A stretch of DNA of 5,313 nucleotides from Ancrocorticia sp052089425 (GTDB taxonomy: Bacteria > Actinomycetota > Actinomycetes > Actinomycetales > Actinomycetaceae): the NCBI RefSeq assembly GCF_052089425.1, contig NZ_JBQCZW010000066.1, positions 1 through 5,313 on the forward strand, written 5' to 3'. The position numbers and the translations under genes were made by a program. A model generated the notes under the pieces. That model was not told the origin of the DNA. It saw nothing but the letters and a program-made list of their open reading frames with translations, and did no database searches. Below, piece by piece: positions 1 through 4,355 of the stretch (position 1 is the first letter of the stretch; each line of letters starts with the position of its first letter).

Positions 1-55
1 CGCGACTCTTGTGTGCCCTATCAAGTGAGACACATGTCCTGAACCTAGACACCTT
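1..55. other. Possible insertion-sequence end or 3' flank of an upstream gene
   Basis: This stretch has no start codon with a usable reading frame and all three plus frames close within it or shortly after. It contains AGTGAGACACATGTCCTGA followed by CTAGACA. Read on the minus strand this begins TGTCTAGGTTCAGGACATGT, which resembles by eye the TGT-starting, ACATGTC-rich ends of IS481/IS3-like elements. No matching opposite end lies within the window, so any element would have to extend to the left. This is a resemblance from memory and not a match that was tested. Confidence 0.25.
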
Positions 56-75
56 TGGGCCCACAATGTGATGAG
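52..75 (+). repeat. Left copy of a 24-base direct repeat
   Basis: CCTTTGGGCCCACA (52-65), then four unmatched bases, then GATGAG (70-75). The same 14-mer with the same four-base gap and the same GATGAG recurs at 2090-2113, giving 20 of 24 identical bases. The left copy runs directly into the stem of the terminator at 71-106. The two copies bracket the tetR/hydrolase pair. Confidence 0.65.
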
Positions 76-106
76 GTCCGGCATACGCCGGGCCTCATTT
101 CGTTTT
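71..106 (+). terminator. Intrinsic (Rho-independent) terminator of an upstream plus-strand gene
   Basis: The arms at 71-82 (ATGAGGTCCGGC) and 87-98 (GCCGGGCCTCAT) form a 12-bp stem with a single G-U wobble and a four-base loop ATAC. The run TTCGTTTT follows immediately at 99-106. The T-rich tail is only on the plus-strand side, so the signal acts on rightward transcription entering from outside the window. It also shields the tetR 3' end from read-through coming from the left. Confidence 0.8.
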
Positions 107-205
107 CTGATTATCGATATGGACACGAACTCGTGAGAGCAAAGGCAGTGGCCGACCTTACCGCGACGTTGTCGCTGCCGGCTGCCCGTCTGGTGACGCC
201 TGGCC

Positions 206-763
206 TCATTCGGACGATCCGGGCAGCAGACCGGAGAGCATAACCCGGAACGCCCGCCGAGTGTCGAGTGGCGGATTGCTGGCTGTCAACGCCTCGGTCA
301 GCAGGCCGTCGAATAGCGCGAGGAGGATGCGGCTCTCTGGGCCAGCGTTGGGCGATCCTAGCTTTGTGAGTTGCTCCTCGGCCCACCCGATTGCCAGATT
401 ACGTCCGGCGGCGAAGATCTGCAGGGTATCGGTGTCGATCGCGGCCTCAGTGACGATGGCGTACCTAGCGACGGTGAGATCGCGGTGTGTGGTCGTCAAT
501 TCACTGACCAGCACCGCCAGCGCATCGCTGAGGCTCTCGGCGTCAGCCGTTGGAGTGGCCAGACTCGACCACACGTCTAGCTCGCGCTCAAGGATGCGCT
601 CCACAATTCCATATATCAAGCGCGCCCGCGTACGGTACATGTTCGATGTGGCACCAGCGGGTAGCCCAGCGTACTGGTCGACGGCGCGATGAGTCAGGCC
701 TCGCATACGTTTGTCGGCCACGACATCAATGCCTGCATCCAGCACCAGTTCGCGTCGTCCCAT
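206..763 (-). CDS. TetR/AcrR-family transcriptional repressor
   Basis: This 185-residue protein has the usual length and architecture of a TetR-family regulator. The N-terminal three-helix DNA-binding domain covers about residues 3-50, with the helix-turn-helix in GLTHRAVDQYAGLPAGATSN (22-41) and the typical following YRTRARLI. The remaining roughly 130 residues are helical and variable, as expected for the ligand-binding and dimerisation domain. The gene is divergent from the hydrolase at 812, and the 48 bases between their start codons hold a two-dyad palindrome, so it most likely represses itself and the hydrolase. The ATG at 763 has no Shine-Dalgarno sequence. On the minus strand TATGAT ends exactly 7 bases before it, which supports a leaderless transcript and this start. 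The inducing ligand cannot be predicted. The family assignment is firm, the regulon is inferred. Confidence 0.92.
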   Translation of the reverse strand: MGRRELVLDAGIDVVADKRMRGLTHRAVDQYAGLPAGATSNMYRTRARLIYGIVERILERELDVWSSLATPTADAESLSDALAVLVSELTTTHRDLTVARYAIVTEAAIDTDTLQIFAAGRNLAIGWAEEQLTKLGSPNAGPESRILLALFDGLLTEALTASNPPLDTRRAFRVMLSGLLPGSSE

Positions 764-769
764 GCGCAG

Positions 770-775
770 ATCATA
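770..775 (-). promoter_or_regulatory. -10 element of the tetR gene (leaderless geometry)
   Basis: Minus-strand TATGAT (775 down to 770) is followed by the six bases CTGCGC and then the ATG at 763. A -10 hexamer in this position puts the transcription start at or next to the A of the start codon. No clear -35 box is visible at 17-18 bases. The hexamer lies inside the left edge of the operator palindrome, so repressor binding would block it. Confidence 0.6.
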
Positions 776-807
776 CTACAGATGTAGTTACTACAGGTGT
801 AGTATGA
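771..807. promoter_or_regulatory. Double-dyad operator between tetR and the hydrolase
   Basis: The 37 bases form a palindrome centred on 789, with 16 of 18 possible base pairs matching; only 781/797 and 782/796 fail. Outer arms are TCATACTAC and GTAGTATGA. It is made of two tandem 14-base dyads, ACTACAGATGTAGT (775-788) and ACTACAGGTGTAGT (790-803), separated by one base, 15 bp centre to centre. Each could hold one repressor dimer, as in TetR-family operators that bind a pair of dimers (QacR is the known example). It overlaps the -10 elements of both genes, so occupancy should silence both directions. The core TACA-NN-TGTA also resembles BlaI/MecI/CopY-type operators, but no such regulator is visible here. 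Confidence 0.85.
800..805 (+). promoter_or_regulatory. -10 element of the hydrolase gene (leaderless geometry)
   Basis: TAGTAT is followed by six bases (GAATTC) and the ATG at 812. There is no Shine-Dalgarno sequence in front of this ATG. The hexamer lies in the right arm of the operator palindrome. No good -35 box is visible; the bases at the right distance (about 777-782) belong to the first operator dyad. Confidence 0.6.
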
Positions 808-811
808 ATTC

Positions 812-1951
812 ATGATCGGATTCTGGATAGGACTGGGCATCGTTGGCGTCATGGCGCTGACCGCGTTGCGTCCTCCGCAGCGCCCGGGATGGCTGCGCGA
901 AGCTGGTTATCATGCGGGCTGGGTGATCAACGAGGTGCCACTGTTCTGGCTGCTACTCATTCTGGCTTCAGTGTGGCTGACTCTGGACGAACACGGCTGG
1001 GAACTCGTGGACGGGCAGCTTCTGGCCGGGCTGGTCGTGGCCGCCGGGTTGTCGGGCCTGCTCGTCTACCTCCAAGCGCGCAGCCGCGGCGTTCGGAAGG
1101 TCTTCGACGATGCACTGAAGGAAACGATGGGCTGGGGGCTGCCTTCCCGGAGCCGGTCATCCGTATTAGCTCAGAATCTGCGGGCGATCGTGCTGCCGAT
1201 GCCGCGTCGCAGGCGTGGTGTGCGGCATCTACGCAATATTGCCTATGGGGAGCACGGCTACCGCAATCTGCTCGACGTCTACCTTCCACCCGCCAAGACC
1301 CCGGTGGGGGTCTTCGTCCACTTTCATGGCGGGCACTTCCGGATCGGACGCAAGAACACCCAGTCACTGCCGTTGCTATACGATCTCGCGCGGCAGGGCT
1401 GGATTTGTGTGTCGGCCAACTACCGGCTGCAACCGAAGTCAAGCTTCCCCGATTACGTGATCGATGCCAAACGGGCAGTCGCTTGGGCCACGAGGTACGC
1501 GGCTGAGCTTGGGGCCGACCCCGACTTGGTGGTGGCCAGCGGCGACTCTGCCGGGGCGAACTTGGCGCTGTTCTGTGGTGCGACGCCCGGAGACACCCGC
1601 TTCCAACCCGGCTTCGAGGATGATCACACCCACGTTGCCGCGGTTGTCGCGCTGTACGGTTACTACGGACCAAGTTCAGGTGATCCCGCGAGCAGCCCAC
1701 TCGTGCATGTCAATGCCGAACTGCCCCCCGTCCTGATGGTGCATGGCGGGCTTGACACGAGTGCTCCGGTTGCATGGGCACGCAACGCTGTGACCAAGAT
1801 GCGCAAAGCTGCGGTGAACCCGGTCGTCTACATTGAGCCGCGCGATACCCAACACACCTTCGACTACTTCAGATCGCCCCGCTGCAATGCACTCATCGAG
1901 ACGACAATCAGCTTCCTCTCCTGGGTGCGGAACTCGGGCGTGCCTGCCTAA
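812..1951 (+). CDS. Membrane-anchored alpha/beta hydrolase, HSL/carboxylesterase type
   Basis: This 379-residue protein is a serine ester hydrolase of the hormone-sensitive-lipase-like alpha/beta group. The oxyanion-hole motif HGGH is at 172-175, the nucleophile elbow GDSAGA at 244-249 gives Ser246, and the probable acid and base are Asp315 (HGGLD) and His348 (DTQHTF), so the whole catalytic machinery is present. Three hydrophobic stretches precede the catalytic domain (about 2-19, 42-58 and 69-87), followed by a basic linker with PRRRRG near residue 131. This suggests an enzyme tethered to the membrane, with the topology undetermined. The likely substrate is a short or medium acyl ester; nothing in the sequence fixes it. 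It is divergent from a TetR repressor and shares its operator, so it is probably ligand-induced. The first ATG fits leaderless transcription; the next in-frame ATG (851) would cut off most of the first hydrophobic segment. Confidence 0.92.
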   Translation: MIGFWIGLGIVGVMALTALRPPQRPGWLREAGYHAGWVINEVPLFWLLLILASVWLTLDEHGWELVDGQLLAGLVVAAGLSGLLVYLQARSRGVRKVFDDALKETMGWGLPSRSRSSVLAQNLRAIVLPMPRRRRGVRHLRNIAYGEHGYRNLLDVYLPPAKTPVGVFVHFHGGHFRIGRKNTQSLPLLYDLARQGWICVSANYRLQPKSSFPDYVIDAKRAVAWATRYAAELGADPDLVVASGDSAGANLALFCGATPGDTRFQPGFEDDHTHVAAVVALYGYYGPSSGDPASSPLVHVNAELPPVLMVHGGLDTSAPVAWARNAVTKMRKAAVNPVVYIEPRDTQHTFDYFRSPRCNALIETTISFLSWVRNSGVPA

Positions 1952-2089
1952 ATCTGGGCTTGGTGTGCCAAACTCGGCCGGCGATCGATTCTTGGCCACT
2001 GTTGTCGGTGTAATCAGTCAGCGCAGCTTGCGAACTGCCTGTGGGTGAGCGTTAGCGAGCGGTGTGAACGCGAAGCGGACACGCGAGTC

Positions 2090-2113
2090 CCTTTGGGCCC
2101 ACAGATGGATGAG
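2090..2113 (+). repeat. Right copy of the 24-base direct repeat
   Basis: CCTTTGGGCCCACA (2090-2103), four unmatched bases, then GATGAG (2108-2113), matching 52-75 with the same spacing. Read in the same frame the two copies encode PLGPQ-C-DE-V and PLGPQ-M-DE-T, with one synonymous change in the Gln codon. In contrast to the left copy, it does not lead into a perfect terminator stem. Confidence 0.65.
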
Positions 2114-2123
2114 ACCTCGGTAT

Positions 2124-2163
2124 GGGTTCCCGTCTTTCACTTTCCTCAGTGGTACGAGAACCC
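2124..2163 (+). repeat. Imperfect hairpin with a nested stem
   Basis: GGGTTCCCGT (2124-2133) pairs with ACGAGAACCC (2154-2163) over ten positions with one mismatch. Inside the 20-base loop, CACT (2138-2141) can pair with AGTG (2148-2151). There is no T-run after it, so it does not look like a terminator. It may be part of a structured RNA or of an element end. Confidence 0.45.
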
Positions 2164-2239
2164 TCGCAATACGGGATATAGGCCTTTCCCAGCGGTGGCC
2201 ATTAGCCCTGCCTCGGTGCGAAAGTGAGTGAGTGCAGCG

Positions 2240-2321
2240 AGAGTGAGTGAATGTCGTAAGTGTTGGCGTTGCACGGCATCCCTGATGGTTTTGGCTATCT
2301 CTGGAGGAATTCACTCACTCT
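2240..2321. repeat. 82-bp unit bounded by a 13-bp perfect inverted repeat
   Basis: AGAGTGAGTGAAT (2240-2252) and ATTCACTCACTCT (2309-2321) are perfect reverse complements, 56 bases apart. The form (short, non-coding, terminal inverted repeats) is what a miniature inverted-repeat element would have, but no target-site duplication is visible next to the arms. As RNA it would make a long-range stem. GTGAGTGA also occurs just before it, at 2224-2231. Confidence 0.5.
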
Positions 2322-2323
2322 GG

Positions 2324-2350
2324 CGGTACCCCTTCCCGTACCGGCGTTTT
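2324..2350 (+). terminator. Weak terminator-like hairpin
   Basis: CGGTAC (2324-2329) pairs with GTACCG (2338-2343) around the eight-base loop CCCTTCCC, and GCG plus TTTT (2347-2350) follows. The stem is only six pairs and the T-run is short. It could end a transcript that reads through 2045-2340, or weakly end the hydrolase transcript. Confidence 0.3.
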
Positions 2351-2428
2351 CGGCGGTCTTCATTGATTAGGTCTTCGCAGGCCCAGGAAGGCCGGTTCGC
2401 GGGCCGTACCAATGTCGGAGCTGTCGCA

Positions 2429-2434
2429 TAGCCT
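2429..2434 (+). promoter_or_regulatory. -10 element of the 2441 gene (leaderless geometry)
   Basis: TAGCCT fits TANNNT and is followed by exactly six bases (GAGTGC) and the ATG at 2441. No Shine-Dalgarno sequence is in range; the nearest GGAG (2417-2420) is 20 bases away. No -35 box is recognisable. Confidence 0.45.
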
Positions 2435-2440
2435 GAGTGC

Positions 2441-2875
2441 ATGAATAATGACAAGGAAAAGTGCGCTGCGAGCGCGTTGGGTGAGAATGGTGATCGGTGG
2501 GGATTGACCGTCGAGGATTTGCTTGCTGTAGAGAATGGACATCATTTCCATCGCGGCTGGCATATTGGCTGGGCATGGAGCACGGATGCCGAAAGCGAGT
2601 ACGTGGATATCCTTAGCGAACACCGGATGCCAGGGATGTACGCCATAAGGGTCTTCCCTGATGGCTCGCACGAAGATTTGGATACTCCGGGCATGTATCG
2701 CGTTGTTGGTAACACGCCGGACGAAGACGAGCGGTTGGACCGCGAATTCTTGGAGCGCAACACGCGTGCCTACGCTTCGCTACGTGACCGTGGCTTGCTC
2801 CCGGCATTCGGCGAGAACATCGGCAGTCAGGACATGAACGAGTATCTAAGGAGCGGGACTGGGCATCGCGAATAA
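2441..2875 (+). CDS. Hypothetical acidic protein, 144 residues, function unknown
   Basis: I do not recognise this protein. It is soluble in appearance, without signal peptide or membrane segment, and rich in Asp and Glu. The middle part (about residues 25-90) is rich in aromatic and turn residues: HHFHRGWHIGWAW (34-46), then MPGMYAIRVFPDGSHEDLDTPGMYRVV, in which PGMY occurs twice, suggesting a compact beta domain. The C-terminal third (DEDERLDREFLERNTRAYASLRD) looks helical and charged. Sensible composition, an ATG at the leaderless distance from TAGCCT, and a convergent neighbour after a hairpin support a real gene. It stands alone, with a repeat-rich gap upstream. Small acidic orphans in such places are sometimes immunity or phage-defence accessory proteins, but nothing here shows that. 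Confidence 0.7.
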   Translation: MNNDKEKCAASALGENGDRWGLTVEDLLAVENGHHFHRGWHIGWAWSTDAESEYVDILSEHRMPGMYAIRVFPDGSHEDLDTPGMYRVVGNTPDEDERLDREFLERNTRAYASLRDRGLLPAFGENIGSQDMNEYLRSGTGHRE

Positions 2876-2881
2876 CGCAGT

Positions 2882-2916
2882 CAGGATCGCAGCCGCGGGG
2901 CGGCTCCTACGTCCTG
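2882..2916. terminator. Nested hairpin between convergent genes, candidate bidirectional terminator
   Basis: AGCCGC (2891-2896) pairs with GCGGCT (2900-2905) around GGG, and outside it CAGGA (2882-2886) pairs with TCCTG (2912-2916) across internal loops. It begins seven bases after the stop of the plus gene and reaches into the last codons of the minus gene. T-runs on both sides are poor (TGTTT on plus), so efficiency is uncertain. Confidence 0.45.
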
Positions 2917-3473
2917 TGTTTCGGCCTGTACGTGCGGAAGAACGCCCGAGGGCTGTCCGAGAATACCTCGGTGATCTCCCAATCGACGCGATGCCCGCCG
3001 GCTACATCGAAGATCCGCACGCCGTCACCGAGGAACACGGGAGCGACGGATACTTGGAGTTCATCCACGAGACCGTGTTCGATCGCTTGGCGCGCGCTGT
3101 CTGCACTGATGATCTGCACGTCGCGATCTCCCGCAATGGCTTTCGCACGTTTGATCGCCTCGCGCACATCGCAGTTCAAGGCGATCACCGAGGGATCGTC
3201 AGCGAGGTCTTCGGGGCGATGCGTGAGTATGAACTCGGTGCCCGACCATGCACCGCCATACGGTTCTGCTGTGAGCTCGTCTCGCTCATCGCGCATTGCG
3301 ATGGCCGCGTCATAACCGCGGCGCCCCGAGATGATCACGGCAACGCGTTCTGCCATGCGTTGCGTTGTTCCCTCTGCGAGTGGCTCAGCTGCACTCATCC
3401 AGCTCATGTCGTGGCCTGGCCCCGCGATGAATCCGTCGATCGAACTGGTGAATCCGTAAGCTACCTTGCCCAT
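2907..3473 (-). CDS. RibD C-terminal / dihydrofolate reductase-like protein
   Basis: This 188-residue protein belongs to the RibD_C/dihydrofolate-reductase-like superfamily of small NADPH-binding reductases. The family signatures appear in order: the N-terminal strand with SSIDGFIAGPGHDMSW (about 10-25), VIISGRRGYD (47-55) in the usual GR-x-TY position (Gly-Tyr replaces Thr-Tyr here), FILTHRP (81-87), and the C-terminal IISADSARQAIEHGLVDE followed by SVAPVFLGDGVRIF (121-155). It is a stand-alone version lacking the deaminase half of bifunctional RibD, like many uncharacterised actinobacterial proteins, so a riboflavin role should not be assumed. The ATG at 3473 is preferred: TATGCT ends seven bases before it. 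A longer reading from a TTG at 3509 adds 12 residues of poor fit and its codon overlaps the putative -35 box. It is convergent with the 2441 gene and divergent from the 3681 gene. Confidence 0.9.
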   Translation of the reverse strand: MGKVAYGFTSSIDGFIAGPGHDMSWMSAAEPLAEGTTQRMAERVAVIISGRRGYDAAIAMRDERDELTAEPYGGAWSGTEFILTHRPEDLADDPSVIALNCDVREAIKRAKAIAGDRDVQIISADSARQAIEHGLVDELQVSVAPVFLGDGVRIFDVAGGHRVDWEITEVFSDSPRAFFRTYRPKHRT

Positions 3474-3479
3474 TCGCTG

Positions 3480-3509
3480 AGCATAGTTGGGTGCGCAGGG
3501 CTGCGGCAA
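3480..3509 (-). promoter_or_regulatory. Promoter of the RibD_C-like gene (leaderless geometry)
   Basis: On the minus strand TTGCCG (3509-3504), an 18-base spacer, TATGCT (3485-3480), six bases (CAGCGA) and then the ATG at 3473. The -35 matches TTGACA at four of six positions. This is the best-formed of the four leaderless promoters in the window. Confidence 0.55.
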
Positions 3510-3611
3510 GGTTGGCCTTCAAAAAGAACCACCGCACAACGCGCCGGTCCCACAACCCGTCGTCGTCCTCCCAAAGGGAAAATCGGCAATGACTGGATCG
3601 GACGGACATGC

Positions 3612-3642
3612 TTGACAGGTTGAGGAAGGCCCATAGCATAAT
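3612..3642 (+). promoter_or_regulatory. Sigma-70-type promoter of the 3681-5299 gene pair
   Basis: A perfect TTGACA is at 3612-3617. The -10 is either TAGCAT (3634-3639, spacer 16) or CATAAT (3637-3642, spacer 19). Transcription would start near 3646-3650, giving a leader of about 30 bases ending in GAGGAG (3669-3674), six bases before the ATG at 3681. Unlike the other genes in the window, this unit therefore has a conventional leader and ribosome binding site. Confidence 0.65.
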
Positions 3643-3680
3643 GAGCTGTTTCCATTCGATCGAAGACCGAGGAGCTGTGC

Positions 3681-4355
3681 ATGGGTGCACCAACAACCAA
3701 GCGGGGTCGATGGCTTGTTGTAGCCCTCGGAGCGGTCGTTGCCATAGCGGCTGTGTGTGGTTGGTGGTGGCTCCGTCCGCCGTTCGAAAGTGAGTACCGT
3801 GATGCCAGTTGGTTCACGGAACGGCTGAGGTACAACGTTGAAGGCGGCGTATTCGCCGAAACATTCGAGCACGTCAGCGCATTCGAGGCCGGTGACGATG
3901 CGTACACAGCATATTCTCGACTCGAGTATCTAGACAGCGTGCTCATGAACCACAACATCTTGCTCCTCAAACTTGAAGACTCCCCGGCGGTGCAGCGCGA
4001 TTCGCAGTTGCGCATACTCGTAGATGACTTTGGCGATGCGTATGGCGAAATGAATGATCTGATACAGCAATGGGAGGATCAAGGATTTGCGGAAGTCGCG
4101 ATGGTGATACGGAGCTGCCGGCCCGCACCGGAGAGTAGCGGATGTGCGGAGGCTCTGGCATCAGCGCAAGACCTTTTATCTCACCCTGAGTCCGGGGCAT
4201 TTCAAGAAATACTCGAGCTAGCCGATTCCGGCGCTGATGCCGCAGAATTCAACGGCCCGATGGACGCCGTTCGAATAGAAGGTGAGGAGAAAATGGCGGC
4301 GTACCTTGAATTTGCGATCTCCTTGGATGAATACGTGGGGTCAAAGTGGACGTGA
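3681..4355 (+). CDS. Membrane-anchored extracytoplasmic protein of unknown function
   Basis: This 224-residue protein has a basic start (MGAPTTKRGR), one membrane segment at about 11-31 ending in CGWWWLRPP, and a roughly 190-residue acidic, mainly helical domain that by the positive-inside rule lies outside the cytoplasm. No signal peptidase site is obvious, so the segment is probably a retained anchor. Cys146 and Cys155 (RSCRPAPESSGCAEA) are close enough to form a disulfide, in line with an exported location. No enzyme motif or known domain is recognised. The start is well supported: GAGGAG six bases upstream and a TTGACA promoter before that. Its stop overlaps the start of the lipoprotein gene at 4346, so the two are almost certainly cotranscribed and translationally coupled. 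Confidence 0.85.
   Translation: MGAPTTKRGRWLVVALGAVVAIAAVCGWWWLRPPFESEYRDASWFTERLRYNVEGGVFAETFEHVSAFEAGDDAYTAYSRLEYLDSVLMNHNILLLKLEDSPAVQRDSQLRILVDDFGDAYGEMNDLIQQWEDQGFAEVAMVIRSCRPAPESSGCAEALASAQDLLSHPESGAFQEILELADSGADAAEFNGPMDAVRIEGEEKMAAYLEFAISLDEYVGSKWT

Larger units (their letters stand above)
1952..2440. other. Repeat-rich intergenic region with no convincing gene
   Basis: Open frames of 60-100 codons exist on both strands here, but none has a Shine-Dalgarno sequence, recognisable motifs or sensible composition. What the region does hold is short repeats: GTGAGCGTTAGCGAG (2045-2059) and a related GTGAGTGCAGCGAG (2228-2241); the right copy of the 24-base direct repeat (2090-2113); a long hairpin (2124-2163); a 13-bp inverted repeat (2240-2252 / 2309-2321); and a small terminator-like hairpin (2324-2350). 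It could be a decayed insertion element, a multicopy intergenic element or a structured RNA. No clear terminator for the hydrolase gene was found just after its stop codon. Confidence 0.6.

Noticed and set aside
163..175. GCGAC-GTT-GTCGC hairpin downstream of tetR, considered as its terminator.
   Set aside because: Only five pairs and no T-run on the minus strand after it.
261..692. 143-codon plus-strand frame opposite tetR.
   Set aside because: Ser/Arg/Ala-rich translation with no motif; shadow of the tetR gene.
957..1700. 247-codon open frame on the minus strand, and a 205-codon plus frame at 889-1506, inside the hydrolase gene.
   Set aside because: Arg/Pro/Ser-rich translations without motifs, fully inside a gene with an intact catalytic triad; these are shadow frames of GC-rich coding DNA.
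2045..2227. 60-codon frame starting at GTG in the intergenic region (and a 67-codon frame at 2228-2431).
   Set aside because: No Shine-Dalgarno or leaderless -10 signal, no recognisable family, and the frame runs through repeats and hairpins; a decayed coding remnant remains possible.
2299..2312. GGAGGA at about 2303-2308 looks like a strong Shine-Dalgarno sequence.
   Set aside because: No ATG, GTG or TTG follows at a usable distance.
2916..3623. 235-codon plus-strand frame opposite the RibD_C-like gene.
   Set aside because: It is the antisense of a gene with clear family motifs, has Cys/His/Arg-rich composition and no ribosome binding site or promoter.
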